DNA from: Sphingomonas sp. S1-29
Lineage (GTDB): Bacteria; Pseudomonadota; Alphaproteobacteria; Sphingomonadales; Sphingomonadaceae
Direction: 5' to 3'
Assembly: GCF_026167545.1 (NCBI RefSeq)
Contig: NZ_CP110678.1
Coordinates: 1,051,501 to 1,115,500, forward strand
DNA: 64,000 nt
A model generated the notes under the pieces. It had not been told where the DNA came from and ran no database searches. It saw only the letters and a program-made list of their open reading frames with translations. A program made the translations under genes and the position numbers. This document shows, one piece after another, positions 21,201-30,370 of the stretch. Positions within the stretch are counted from its first letter, which is position 1, and every line of letters begins with the position of its first letter.

Positions 21201-21520
21201 TCAGCACCAACCTGGTTCCCAGTGCCCGTACCGCCCGACTGCTGGGCACCAATGCCGCCGTCATCGACCGCGGTACCGCCGGCACCGGGTGACTGGCCAG
21301 TGGTGGCTTGAGTGGATGCGTCATCAGCCGATGTCGTGGAGCTACCGCCTTGCGTCACGCCGGTTTCGTCACGGCTAGTCGTTGTCGTTGGATCCGCCTG
21401 GATGCCGGTAGTAGTGCGAGGTGCTGGCGCTGGTGTCGGCCGGGCGGACTGCGGTGTCGCGGAAACCACCGGCATGGTCTGGGCAGCGGCGAACTGCGAG
21501 CTTGCCGCAACAATAATGCT
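18248..21520 (-). pseudogene. TonB-dependent receptor 2, separated from its signal peptide by an IS5-type insertion
   Basis: About 1090 residues of a large TonB-dependent receptor: remainder of the signal peptide (IIVAASSQFAAA-QT), a Pro/Thr/Gly-rich leader, TonB-box-like DIIITGYRRSL, plug (FPDLNLAESLQRLPGVVIDR, TVNVRGLSAGF) and beta-barrel ending in Phe (VVGLRSNF). The plug resembles the Caulobacter-type receptors often linked to sugar uptake. The first 20 codons, from ATG 22416 (MRASLNKSAGRVSRFMATTS), lie on the far side of the IS. Read through the single CTAG target copy, both parts join in frame. The ATG within the IS end gives a product lacking a signal peptide, so the gene is probably inactive now. 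FadR-like regulator and uxuA nearby suggest uronate-related oligosaccharide uptake (inference). Confidence 0.88.
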
Positions 21521-22361
21521 AGGGTCGGGACTCATAACCACCAGGTGACGGCTGCCACGAGGTAGATTGCGCCGAGGAAGTTGGTGGCAAGTTTGTCGTA
21601 GCGGGTGGCGATGCGCCGATAATCCTTGAGGCGGCAGAACATGCGCTCGATAGCGTTCCTGCCTTTGTAGAGCGTGCGGGAGAAGCAGCTTTTCCAGCGC
21701 CGGTTCACCTTGGAGGGGATGTTGGGCACGGCACCCTGGCGCTCGATCAGGTCGCGGATCGCATTGCTGTCATACGCCTTGTCGGCCAGCACGATGGTGC
21801 GTGGCGCGAGATCGTTGAGCAGGACATCAGCAGCACGGCAGTCGGCGACGTTACCGCCGGTCAGCAGGAAGCGGAGCGGGCGGCCTTGACCGTCGGTGAG
21901 CGCGTGGAGCTTGCTGTTGCGACCGCCTCTGCTGATCCCGATTGCCTGGACGAGCGCCCCCCTTTTCCGCCGCCCGCCGAGCGGTGGGCCTTCATATGCG
22001 TGCTGTCGATCAGGACTTCGGCGGGCGGTCCACCCGCTGCCGCCAGCGTGACGAACATCTCTTGCCAGACGCCTTTCGCCGCCCACCGCACGAACCGGTT
22101 GTAGAGCGTCTTTCTCGGACCGTAGCAGGCCGGTGCATCGACCCAGCGCCCGCCCGATTTGACCACATGGATGATGCCGCTGATCACCCGTCGGTCATCT
22201 ACCCGCGCAACACCGCGCACCTTGTCCGGCAACAATGGCCGAAGCCGCTCGAACTGCTCCTCGCTCAACCAGAACTCGCTCAAATCCACGCTCCTGCTGT
22301 TGCCGAGCCTGAATCACATTCGCGCCCCAAAGGGTATCCGATTTATGGGTCCCGACCCTAG
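21519..22361. mobile_element. Intact IS5-family (IS427-like) insertion sequence
   Basis: About 840 bp bounded by inverted repeats GGGTCGGGACTCATAA (from 21523) and its partner TTATGGGTCCCGACCC (22343-22358), one mismatch, and flanked by CTAG on both sides (21519-21522 and 22358-22361, shared with the last repeat base). It lies in the signal-peptide codons of TonB receptor 2. Confidence 0.9.
21532..22289 (-). CDS. IS5-family transposase, made by -1 frameshift from two overlapping frames
   Basis: OrfA (22289 to 21861) starts MDLSEFWLSEEQFERLRPLL and contains the first catalytic Asp in EVLIDSTHMKAHRS. OrfB (ending at 21532) contains the second Asp in TIVLADKAYDSNAIRD and the Glu in GRNAIERMFCRLKDYRR. 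The frames join by a -1 shift at an A4G6 run near 21957-21966, typical of IS427-group elements. The DDE triad is complete, so the transposase is probably active. The stop codon lies within the left inverted repeat. Confidence 0.9.
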
Positions 22362-22416
22362 TCGTCGCCATGAAGCGCGATACGCGACCGGCGGATTTAT
22401 TTAGGCTTGCTCGCAT
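22358..22416 (-). pseudogene. Severed 5' end (signal peptide start) of TonB receptor 2
   Basis: ATG 22416 with GGAGAGGG upstream encodes MRASLNKSAGRVSRFMATT and stops being receptor sequence at the IS boundary. Joining base 22361 side to 21518 side across one CTAG gives ...ATTS-IIVAASSQFAAAQT, a complete signal peptide. The promoter presumably lies in the 200 bp between here and the regulator gene stop at 22619. Confidence 0.85.
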
Positions 22417-22618
22417 TTTCCCTCTCCAGACAGCGCAATTTTGCGTCAGCATGTTCGCAGGAGATCGGCATTGTCTTGCGAATTAAGGGTAACGCTGGCT
22501 ATTGTCTTCGCGTTACCAGGAAATTTGCCGACTTCCCTTTGATAGCGCAAACATGAAGGGCTGCTGCGAATTGGTCAAGCCAATTTTATCGCAGTTTTTT
22601 CGGACGTTGAGGGAATTA

Positions 22619-23344
22619 TTACCGCTTGGCGGCAGCCTCGAGCCGCGCCCGTCCAATGAGTTGGAGCTCCGTCGCCACGAGCAGGTCATCGGTAACGCGT
22701 TGCAGATGGACATGCATTGCCTGACGCGCTCCAGCAGCGTCGTTCGCGCGGAGCGCCTCCACTATCGATTGGTGTTCATCGATTCGTGGGTGGACACCCT
22801 CATGTTGCGCTTGGGCGAACATGTGAACACTCAAAGGGGACTGCTCGCGAATGTCCCAGAGCGCTCCCACAAACGAATGAACAACCGTGTTCCCGGTGGC
22901 TTCCGCAATCAATAGATGGAATTTTCGGTCCAGGACCCGCGCCTCGTCAGAGGCTGGAGGAACGGACGTCATCTCCATCAACGTATCGTCCAATCGCGCG
23001 ATCATGCTTTCGGTGATGGCGGTTGCGGCAAGGGCTGCCGCTTCCCCCTCAACAAGGACCCGAGCCTCAACCAGCTCGAATGCACCGACGTCCAGCTCGG
23101 CCGTCGCCATCTCAAGGGGATTCAAGAATGTCACGTAAATGCCGGAGCCATGTCGAGCTTCGACTAGTCCTCGCATCTCAAGCGCTATCATCGCTTCGCG
23201 GATCGTTGGACGGCTGACGCCGAATCTGTCTGCCAAATCGCGTTCTGCGGGAAGGCGAGATCCTGCAGGATGGACATTCTCTTTGATCTCAAGGGCGATC
23301 TGCTCGGAGATCTGCTGGTATAGTTTACGGCCAACGCTGTGCAT
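22619..23344 (-). CDS. GntR-family (FadR/UxuR-like, FCD domain) transcriptional regulator
   Basis: 241 residues: N-terminal GntR winged helix (residues 8-75; GSRLPAERDLADRFGVSRPT, GLVEARHGSGIYV) and an all-helical FCD ligand-binding domain with conserved metal-ligand-like residues (LDRKFHLLIAEATGN, RIDEHQSIVEALRAND). Members near uxuA commonly respond to hexuronates. It faces uxuA across 207 bp and lies upstream of TonB receptor 2, so it probably controls both. The ligand is an inference from context. Confidence 0.9.
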   Translation of the reverse strand: MHSVGRKLYQQISEQIALEIKENVHPAGSRLPAERDLADRFGVSRPTIREAMIALEMRGLVEARHGSGIYVTFLNPLEMATAELDVGAFELVEARVLVEGEAAALAATAITESMIARLDDTLMEMTSVPPASDEARVLDRKFHLLIAEATGNTVVHSFVGALWDIREQSPLSVHMFAQAQHEGVHPRIDEHQSIVEALRANDAAGARQAMHVHLQRVTDDLLVATELQLIGRARLEAAAKR

Positions 23345-23551
23345 GCGGGCTTCCTCTCACGAGCGTCCGCAGCGCGCAAGACGTCGACTGCGGCTCGCAA
23401 CCCGGCATCCGTGCGGTCCTATGCAGACCGTTGCCCTGCCGAACCAAGACCTTTGAACCTGCTTCCCCTTCGGGTAGCGGCGTCGGGCGACCCGTGCACC
23501 GGGAAGATTACGGTTGAACCCGCCCCGGGTCTGGAAGAAAGGGCCAACGCC

Positions 23552-24733
23552 ATGTTGATGCAGCAGACAATGCGCTGGTTCGGCCCGTCGGATCCTGTCG
23601 GGCTAGGGCACATCCGGCAAGCCGGTGCCTCCGGGATCGTCACCGCACTCCACGAGGTTCCCAACGGCGAGGTTTGGCCGTTGGCGGCAATCGCCGAACG
23701 TCGGAAGATAATCGAGGCGGCAGGCCTAGAATGGTCGGTGGTGGAGAGCCTGCCGGTCCACGAAGGTCTAAAGCAGCGCAGCGACGATTGGGGCCGACTG
23801 GTTGCCGCCTATTGCGAAAGCCTGCGCAACCTCGCCGCGGGCGGCATCACGGTGGTGACCTACAACTTCATGCCGCTGCTGGATTGGACGCGGACTGATC
23901 TTGCCTTTGAGCTGCCCGACGGCGCGCGCGCGCTCCGTTTTGATTGGATCGCGGTTGCCGCGTACGACATTCACATTCTCCGGCGCCCCGGCGCCGAGGC
24001 GGACTACGATGACGCTGTGCGCGTTGCGGCGCAGGAGTTGCATTCTGCAATGAATGAACGGGAACGGCGGCAGCTTGAGCGCAACATCATAGCCGGGCTG
24101 CCCGGCAGCGAGGCAAGCTTCAACTCGGTACAGTTCCTTGAGGCAATTAACGGCTACTGCGATATTGACGCCCACCAACTGCGGGCGAACCATCACGCCT
24201 TCCTTCGTGCGGTGTGCCCGATTGCCCAGGAGGTTGGTATCCGATTGGTCGTCCATCCCGACGATCCCCCTTTCCCCATCTTCGGCCTGCCGCGGGTGGT
24301 CAGTACCGGGGGGGACCTGGACCAGTTGTTCGCGGCTGTCCCAGAAGAGTCGAACGGCCTGTGCTTCTGCACGGGATCCTTCGGTGCGCGCGAGGACAAC
24401 GATCTCCCCGGCATGGTTCGGCGCTTCGGGGATCGTATTGGCTTCCTCCACCTCCGTTCCGTCCAGAGGGAAGAGGGGCGCTCGTTCCATGAGGCGCCGC
24501 ATCTCGACGGTTCGGCAGGCATGGCGGAGGTGGTTGCAGCCGTCCACGAGATCTCCATCCGGGAGGCACGCAGCATCCCGATGCGGCCGGACCACGGCCA
24601 TCAGATGCTCGACGACCTCCAGCGCAAGTCGTCCCCCGGTTATTCGCTGCTCGGACGAATGCGAGGTCTTGCCGAACTGCGCGGGCTCGAGCGCGGCGTC
24701 GCATATCGAGCGGTCGGCTTGCGCAAGGTTTGA
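23552..24733 (+). CDS. uxuA: Mannonate dehydratase
   Basis: Dehydrates D-mannonate to 2-keto-3-deoxy-gluconate in glucuronate catabolism. 393 residues, same length as E. coli UxuA. Recognised segments include QTMRWFGPSDPVGLGHIRQA, GIVTALHEVPNGEVW, TYNFMPLLDWTRTDL, LVVHPDDPPFPIFGLPR and MRPDHGHQMLDD, with the His/Cys/Asp metal ligands. ATG 23552 is preceded by GAAGAAAGG; the longer open frame upstream is not conserved. No other uronate gene (uxaC, uxuB, kdgK) is in the window, so the pathway is incomplete here. Confidence 0.93.
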   Translation: MLMQQTMRWFGPSDPVGLGHIRQAGASGIVTALHEVPNGEVWPLAAIAERRKIIEAAGLEWSVVESLPVHEGLKQRSDDWGRLVAAYCESLRNLAAGGITVVTYNFMPLLDWTRTDLAFELPDGARALRFDWIAVAAYDIHILRRPGAEADYDDAVRVAAQELHSAMNERERRQLERNIIAGLPGSEASFNSVQFLEAINGYCDIDAHQLRANHHAFLRAVCPIAQEVGIRLVVHPDDPPFPIFGLPRVVSTGGDLDQLFAAVPEESNGLCFCTGSFGAREDNDLPGMVRRFGDRIGFLHLRSVQREEGRSFHEAPHLDGSAGMAEVVAAVHEISIREARSIPMRPDHGHQMLDDLQRKSSPGYSLLGRMRGLAELRGLERGVAYRAVGLRKV

Positions 24734-25519
24734 TGTGATTCACTTGGTTCGGCAGGAACGATTACAATAGCAGGGTGGCCGCGGTTCATCTGGCTTTCCC
24801 GAAAACGAACGTTCGGTGAGATGGCAGCCACCGAATTGTTACCCTCCCTGCCATCGATGCGGGCATTTTCGCAGAATTTGTTAACAATTGCGCTTTGCCC
24901 CAAATATGCCGTTGAAGATGGAGTTGTGAGAATGTCGAGGTAGCGCTTGAACCTCCGGTTTCCGGACACAGACTGCTTTCGTTGGGTCTGCAAACCGCAG
25001 CTTTCCCCGAATCGTTTGCCGAAGCCTAGCAGTCGGCAAGCAGCACGAATTTAGTCATTGGGCATCCGCGCACGGCGGTTCCAATTTTGGCGGTCCATCG
25101 CCCCAATCCGACGCAAAACACCTCGGGCAGCTGATGGTACTTTCGATGGCATCCAGGGTCAGCGATGGTGTTTTGACGCGCGCGTGAGGGCTATGGGATC
25201 GCGCATTCTTGTGATTCTTACCGGGATCGGCCTTTGCAACGATTTTTCGATCGGACGGCAGGGGCTTGGCGGCGATGTGGCCCATACGGGCCGTGGCACG
25301 TTATCGCGTCGACGATCACCAAAAGGCACAGCGATAACGACTTACCCTTTAAGCGGACCGGCTACCGTCTACGTGCCCAAAGCGTTGAACGACGCGACTT
25401 CAGAAGCGGATGGGCAAGACACCCTCGAAGAATGCGCGGCTATCGTTTTCGGGTCTGTCATCGGACATACGGCAATCGGTTTCCATCGAAATGGATCATC
25501 TTGACCTGAGGTTCAGACC
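24734..25519. other. Long non-coding stretch between uxuA and a pseudogene
   Basis: No convincing gene. Composition is more AT-rich than the flanking core. Short open frames on both strands show no family motif, ribosome site or codon pattern. It may be eroded coding DNA within the accessory region. Confidence 0.6.
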
Positions 25520-25985
25520 ACAGAAAATTGGGGGCAGCGCGCTGTCGGCGCTGGTCCGGCGTGGCGTGGGGGTGCGGGCGCTGGTCCGCAGCGGCCCGCC
25601 GGCCGCGGCGCAGGATGCCGTGCGCGCGCGTGGCGGTGCACCGGTCCCGGCCGATTTTGCCGATCACGCTGCGCTCTCGGATGCGCTGGATGGTGAGAGT
25701 GCGTCGTCTCGGTCCTGAACGGGCCGCAGCCGGTCATTCTCGATCTCCAAGCCCCACTGCTCGATGCGGCGGTCGCGGCGGGCGTACCCCGTTTCATCCC
25801 GTCAACTTTTTGCTAGGCTTCACCAAGACCCGCCCCGGCGACAATCGCAACATGGACCTTCGGCGGCGCTTCATGGCGCGCGTCGATGCAGCGCCGATCC
25901 GCGCAACCTCGATCCTCAACGGTGCCTTCGCGGACCTGTTAACCGGCGAAGCGCCGATCGCACTGCCACGCATCCACCGAAATCC
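25520..25985 (+). pseudogene. NmrA-like NAD(P)-binding protein, truncated and frameshifted
   Basis: Remnant of an NmrA/isoflavone-reductase-like Rossmann protein. Recognisable pieces in order are SALVRRGVGVRALVRSG, FADHAALSDALDG, VVSVLNGPQPVILDLQAPLL, GVPRFIPS and FTKTRPGDNRNMDLRRRF. Frameshifts near 25700 and 25805 separate these pieces. The N-terminal GxxGxxG loop is missing and the sequence stops after LLTGEAPIALPRIHR. High GC here contrasts with the neighbouring pilus genes. Confidence 0.8.
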
Positions 25986-26004
25986 AAGGACCAAGTTACG
26001 CTTA

Positions 26005-26934
26005 TCAGTCTGCCCGAAACGTCACAGTCACCATATCGGAATAGTAGCCGGCCCCAGCATGTTGCTGCGGGCCGACGACAAAGTCTAACGGCACCGACAT
26101 TTCATTCTGACCGAACACAGACAGCGATTGCCATCCTGTGCCGGTCAGATCGACCGGGACTCCCGCCAGCGCGACGTCATATTTAATCGGGGGCGCTCCG
26201 GCAGAATGCTTGAGGACGCCGTTATTTGCCGATTCGAACCGTGCTGTCACGTTGGCGTTGCTGCGGATTGCAAAGGTGACAGTGTGGCGCGATCCTTGGG
26301 TGAGGTCCCCCAAGTCGACGGTTAAGTCTTTGACCCCTGGGCCGGCATCGGGGCTTTCCACTTTTAGCACTGACGCCACCGGAACCGCGATACCCACGCT
26401 CCCTTCGTCGGCCAGCTCTGGTCCATTGTCGTCCCTGAAGAGCCGAATGACCGCCTGTCCCTGATAGCTCCCCCCGCGTACGAATTGACCCGCAGGCACG
26501 GAAACATAGAGCGGGATTGAGATTGCGGACGCACCAGTCCTGAAAGCCCCGGCGATCCGGCTCAGCTGATTGCCCGCGAAATCGGGAGACAACACGGACG
26601 GCCCATTGGGGTCACGTAACAGATCAAATCGTAGCCGGTCCTGCGGTCCCGCCAGAAAATGCTCTCCGCCTGTCGATAACCATGATGCAGTTATGAAGTA
26701 GCGGCACCCAGCGCCTTCGTGCCGAATGGTGATCGGTACAACCTCGAACTCGTCGCCTTGGTCGAAAACTTCATAGCCACGGCCGTAGAGCCCTCGCCAT
26801 TCCACGTCATTTTCCACCCGCATTTCCAGTCGACATTCTGCATCGTCGGGCAGGTCTTGAGCAACTGCCATTTCCGGCGAAAATGCTATGGTGCCGGCGG
26901 CGCACCAGAAGGCGGCAAAACGATCGAGGCTCAC
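26005..26934 (-). CDS. Pilus tip adhesin/minor subunit of a chaperone-usher system
   Basis: 309 residues with a signal peptide ending at AVAQ, followed by two similar-sized beta-rich domains (about 28-155 and 170-309). The end DMVTVTFRAD is typical of Spore Coat U-type pilus subunits. A two-domain subunit encoded last in such operons is usually the tip protein (CsuE-like role). Its start overlaps the usher stop by 4 bp. Identity as tip adhesin rests on position and two-domain layout. Confidence 0.7.
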   Translation of the reverse strand: MSLDRFAAFWCAAGTIAFSPEMAVAQDLPDDAECRLEMRVENDVEWRGLYGRGYEVFDQGDEFEVVPITIRHEGAGCRYFITASWLSTGGEHFLAGPQDRLRFDLLRDPNGPSVLSPDFAGNQLSRIAGAFRTGASAISIPLYVSVPAGQFVRGGSYQGQAVIRLFRDDNGPELADEGSVGIAVPVASVLKVESPDAGPGVKDLTVDLGDLTQGSRHTVTFAIRSNANVTARFESANNGVLKHSAGAPPIKYDVALAGVPVDLTGTGWQSLSVFGQNEMSVPLDFVVGPQQHAGAGYYSDMVTVTFRAD

Positions 26935-29513
26935 GGCTGATCTCCTTTGCGCGCAGGCATTTCCAAGTCGAGTGGAACGGGCTGTTCAATCCGATGAATG
27001 CCTACTGTTTCCGCAGGTACGCTAACAGTGGTGCGGGCGACGATATCACCCGCGGAAATCGTGATTTCATAAGAAGTACCTTCAGCAACGTTTTCAAGAA
27101 AGAAACGTCCGCTGCCGTTCGTGAAGATGAGCAACGGCTCGTCCTTCTCTCCCGCCCCGACTTTACGAGCCTGTCCCGACGCAAAACTCACCGGTTTGCC
27201 GACCTTATCCACCAGTGTTCCGATGAGGGAGGCGTTGTTATCGCTACCCACGAGGAGCTTGAAGCCACTGCGATATCCCGGGCGGACGACGAAGATCTGA
27301 CCGCCAACAGAGGTCCCGGCAGGTGCAGACGGCGCATCCACCTGGATGGTACGATCAAAATAGGCTGGAAGATTGGGGATGACCGCAGCCCCTAGGGCAC
27401 CACTGTACGCGGTGTAGCGGGTCGTAGTGGAGCCAAACCCCTGACGCGGCTCTACCGCGATTTGATAATCGGCCGCACCCGATACAAGATCGACCAAGGC
27501 AAAGCTGTTACTGATGGGGCGCCCGATCGCAAATGCTCCGTCTGCCATGACGATTGACGAACCGAATGACAGGCCAGTTCGAAGATCATTTTGTCCGCTT
27601 TGACCCGTGGAACGGGTCAAGTCTGCCGCGGCCTCGAAACGATTTCCGATATAGCTCATCCGCGCGAACTGCCTGTCAAAGTCGTCTCGATGCTCGGCAC
27701 CCGCACTCACACCGATGGCCCCGACACCCAAGGCGGCCAATCGATTATATTCTACGCGGGAGGTATTATTCTGGGAAGTGTAGCTGGCATTGAGAGCTCC
27801 GCGACCCAACGGCACCGACAGAGATGCCCGGACGACCGGTCCTGTTTCCTCAGGACTTTTCTGATATTCGCCACCCATAGAAAACGACCCCCAAGGGAGT
27901 TGATACGAAATATTGGTGCCGACATAGTAACGACTTCCAAAACCCCTAACCTCTTCATATCCGCCATAACCTTGCAGTCGTGTTCGCTCGTTGATCATTT
28001 GCCCAGCGCGAAGCGATGCGGACGTTGTGATTAGGTTGCTTCCGAAAATCCCGTTTAGCGAACGATAATCCTCACCCGTCACGGTAAGCAGGGCATCGAT
28101 CGCCCGACCTCTTTGGGCATCCGCATCCCGCCAGGCATATTGGAGGGCAACGCGACTGCTAGAAAGCCCGGGATTATTGGCATTCATCCCGATATTGAGA
28201 GCAATCGATCCAATGGGAGATGCCCAGATGCCCTCAGCGCCGACGAGATTGAAATAGCGATCACCTTCGATATTCGCACCGATCGTCAGCGTGTCGCTCA
28301 ATCCATAGCGCACATAGCCAAGTAGGTTATAGTTGCCGCGATCATAGACCCTGCCCCGATCATCGTCTTGATAGGGAACGCCAAGGTTGAACGCGAAGTC
28401 GATCAAACCCGGGCTCAGCAGCTCGATGTCATAAAATGCGGGAAAGGAAATGATCTCCACTTCACCAGTGGCGTAGGTAATCCGCAGCTCGATATCGTTG
28501 GCAGCCGATGGAACAAGCGGAAAATCTCGCAAACTGAACCTGCCCGCTGGCAGGTCGAAGCTGCGGGTCGGAACGCCGTTGAGGACAATTTCCACCCTGG
28601 CGGGCCGATCGAGCTCAAAGCCCCGCTCAGAGACGGGCCTGATATTACGGTAGGGATCAATCGGGTACTCACGATAGGCCGAAATTCCAGCCATTCTAGG
28701 GGCTAGCTGGAAGGGCCGAGTACCCACGCTGAGGTCGCCCAACTCGTATCGGATCAAGCGGCTGACATCGTCATAGGTCAGACGGATATCCCCGCGAGAC
28801 CAGCGGTTCCGGCGGCGCTCATCATACCGAAACCGCGCTTGGGCGGCCACACCAAACAGATTGGCGCCTAGATCGATATCAGCCGCCTTGCCGCTAACCC
28901 CCCGATCCCGCGTCGTCGTTTGGGCGATAACATCGACGCCTGCTCGGAATGAGGCATAGGCCGAAACGACAGCCTGATCGGCATAATCGATATCCTGACG
29001 ACGCCGCGCGGTTCTCAGGATCAGTTCGCGGACATTTCGCAAGCTGGCCGGCACACGAATACGAAGCACCAATTGCCCCGGATCGAATGTCACTTCCAAT
29101 CCCAGCGATCGCAAATCCTGAAACGCAACGATTGGCTTTTGCGAGACAGACCTAAGCTTCGCGGCCAATTCGGGCAGCGCTATGGGTAAGAGTGCGTTGC
29201 GGACCAAGCCAGCGTCAACACTGCCGTCGTCGCTTCTCCCTGGGGTTATCCGGTAATCACCGACGTTGATGTCATCGACGAGCACAGAGTATTCGCCCGC
29301 GGCCGGGGCTGGACGATCCGTGCCGAAAACCTGGCGAAACAATGCGTCCGTATCTTGGGTATCAGTAACCCGCGGCACCTCCTGATCCAATGGTTTTAAG
29401 GTATCGGCCGCGGCGGCCGGTGCAGTCACCTGGCGGCGCATTGCGTACGCGTGGGTGGCGCAGCTTATCAATAGACCCGCCGCTGCCATCGGTATCTGAA
29501 GGGATATGTGCAC
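26931..29513 (-). CDS. Fimbrial outer-membrane usher
   Basis: 860-residue usher that assembles and exports pilus subunits across the outer membrane. It has a signal peptide (MHISLQIPMAAAGLLISCAT), an N-terminal periplasmic chaperone-binding part, a barrel with the usher hallmarks RFSLRDFPLVPSAANDIEL and AFNLGVPYQDDD, and C-terminal beta-sandwich domains. The pattern fits the archaic (sigma, Csu-like) class, whose subunits are Spore Coat U-type. It follows the chaperone by 10 bp and overlaps the tip-subunit gene. Confidence 0.9.
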   Translation of the reverse strand: MHISLQIPMAAAGLLISCATHAYAMRRQVTAPAAAADTLKPLDQEVPRVTDTQDTDALFRQVFGTDRPAPAAGEYSVLVDDINVGDYRITPGRSDDGSVDAGLVRNALLPIALPELAAKLRSVSQKPIVAFQDLRSLGLEVTFDPGQLVLRIRVPASLRNVRELILRTARRRQDIDYADQAVVSAYASFRAGVDVIAQTTTRDRGVSGKAADIDLGANLFGVAAQARFRYDERRRNRWSRGDIRLTYDDVSRLIRYELGDLSVGTRPFQLAPRMAGISAYREYPIDPYRNIRPVSERGFELDRPARVEIVLNGVPTRSFDLPAGRFSLRDFPLVPSAANDIELRITYATGEVEIISFPAFYDIELLSPGLIDFAFNLGVPYQDDDRGRVYDRGNYNLLGYVRYGLSDTLTIGANIEGDRYFNLVGAEGIWASPIGSIALNIGMNANNPGLSSSRVALQYAWRDADAQRGRAIDALLTVTGEDYRSLNGIFGSNLITTSASLRAGQMINERTRLQGYGGYEEVRGFGSRYYVGTNISYQLPWGSFSMGGEYQKSPEETGPVVRASLSVPLGRGALNASYTSQNNTSRVEYNRLAALGVGAIGVSAGAEHRDDFDRQFARMSYIGNRFEAAADLTRSTGQSGQNDLRTGLSFGSSIVMADGAFAIGRPISNSFALVDLVSGAADYQIAVEPRQGFGSTTTRYTAYSGALGAAVIPNLPAYFDRTIQVDAPSAPAGTSVGGQIFVVRPGYRSGFKLLVGSDNNASLIGTLVDKVGKPVSFASGQARKVGAGEKDEPLLIFTNGSGRFFLENVAEGTSYEITISAGDIVARTTVSVPAETVGIHRIEQPVPLDLEMPARKGDQP

Positions 29514-29523
29514 GCCATATCCC

Positions 29524-30282
29524 TTAAAGCGTCGTATACTTAGTTTTCAGCTGTCCCTGTAGTGCCCCCGTCTCAAGGCCATCTGGCGCGGGAATACGCA
29601 CGACCCGTTCCACGCCAGGCAGGATGTTAAGCCCAGCCAGGGGTTTGACTTGATCGCCCGTCAAACTGAGGATTCGGCCCGTGGCCGTGGTCAGTTGTAA
29701 CGATGGCTGGTCGAGAACGGCTCGGAGCGTGCCATCCGAACGGATTCGCAGCTCCAGAGAAGCCGCACCACCGGCTTCGGCAACTCTCGTGACTGACGTT
29801 AAAGAGGCTGATGGCGTCGCCCCCTTGGGAACCACATACAGCGCTGCCTCATAACGATATTTCATCGTCACATCGGCGACGCGGCCGTTTGACTCTGCGC
29901 GTTTGAATTTGATCGGGAGCTGGTTCGTCACGATTCGATAGGAAAGCTCGTGCTTTGGAGCTGGATCCCCGACCCACTGAACTTTAAAGCTTTGGCTGGT
30001 CTTGGGCTGAATCACCATTTGGGGCGGATATATGACGATATCGTCATCCTCTGGCGTAAGCACATCCTCCCCGTCAGCCAATTGCTTTCGCCCGTACGCG
30101 CGCACTTCGATAGCGATCGGCACTTCGTGCGAATTGGTGATCATCATGGCTTGGCTTGAACCAGGGCCAGAAGGCGCCAGCTGGAAGACGATTGGCTTAA
30201 GATCGTAAGCGCCCACATGGGCGGTTGTTGCGATCGCTGCTACTACAACAAATGATCGTGTGACTTTCATACGCGTCGACAT
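29524..30282 (-). CDS. Periplasmic pilus chaperone
   Basis: 252-residue PapD-like chaperone: signal peptide, then two Ig-like domains. Seen are the N-terminal IVFQLAPSGPGSSQAMMITN, the YPPQMVIQPKTSQSFKVQW segment and the SYRIVTNQLPI edge-strand region that caps subunits. It stands between the major pilin and the usher in the same direction, as in Csu-type operons. Confidence 0.9.
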   Translation of the reverse strand: MSTRMKVTRSFVVVAAIATTAHVGAYDLKPIVFQLAPSGPGSSQAMMITNSHEVPIAIEVRAYGRKQLADGEDVLTPEDDDIVIYPPQMVIQPKTSQSFKVQWVGDPAPKHELSYRIVTNQLPIKFKRAESNGRVADVTMKYRYEAALYVVPKGATPSASLTSVTRVAEAGGAASLELRIRSDGTLRAVLDQPSLQLTTATGRILSLTGDQVKPLAGLNILPGVERVVRIPAPDGLETGALQGQLKTKYTTL

Positions 30283-30317
30283 GGCAGCCCCCTCTCATGT
30301 CTGGTCATAACTGAAGT

Positions 30318-30346
30318 GGGTCGGGAGGACGCGTTCCTCCCGACCC
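30318..30346 (-). promoter_or_regulatory. Stable hairpin between the major pilin and chaperone genes
   Basis: GGGTCGGGAGGA (30318-30329) and TCCTCCCGACCC (30335-30346) form a perfect 12-bp stem with a 5-nt loop. No T-run follows on the minus strand, so it is more likely a processing or stability element, or leaky attenuator, than a simple terminator. Confidence 0.7.
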
Positions 30347-30370
30347 AAGACAACCTCTATGCGGGGGCGC

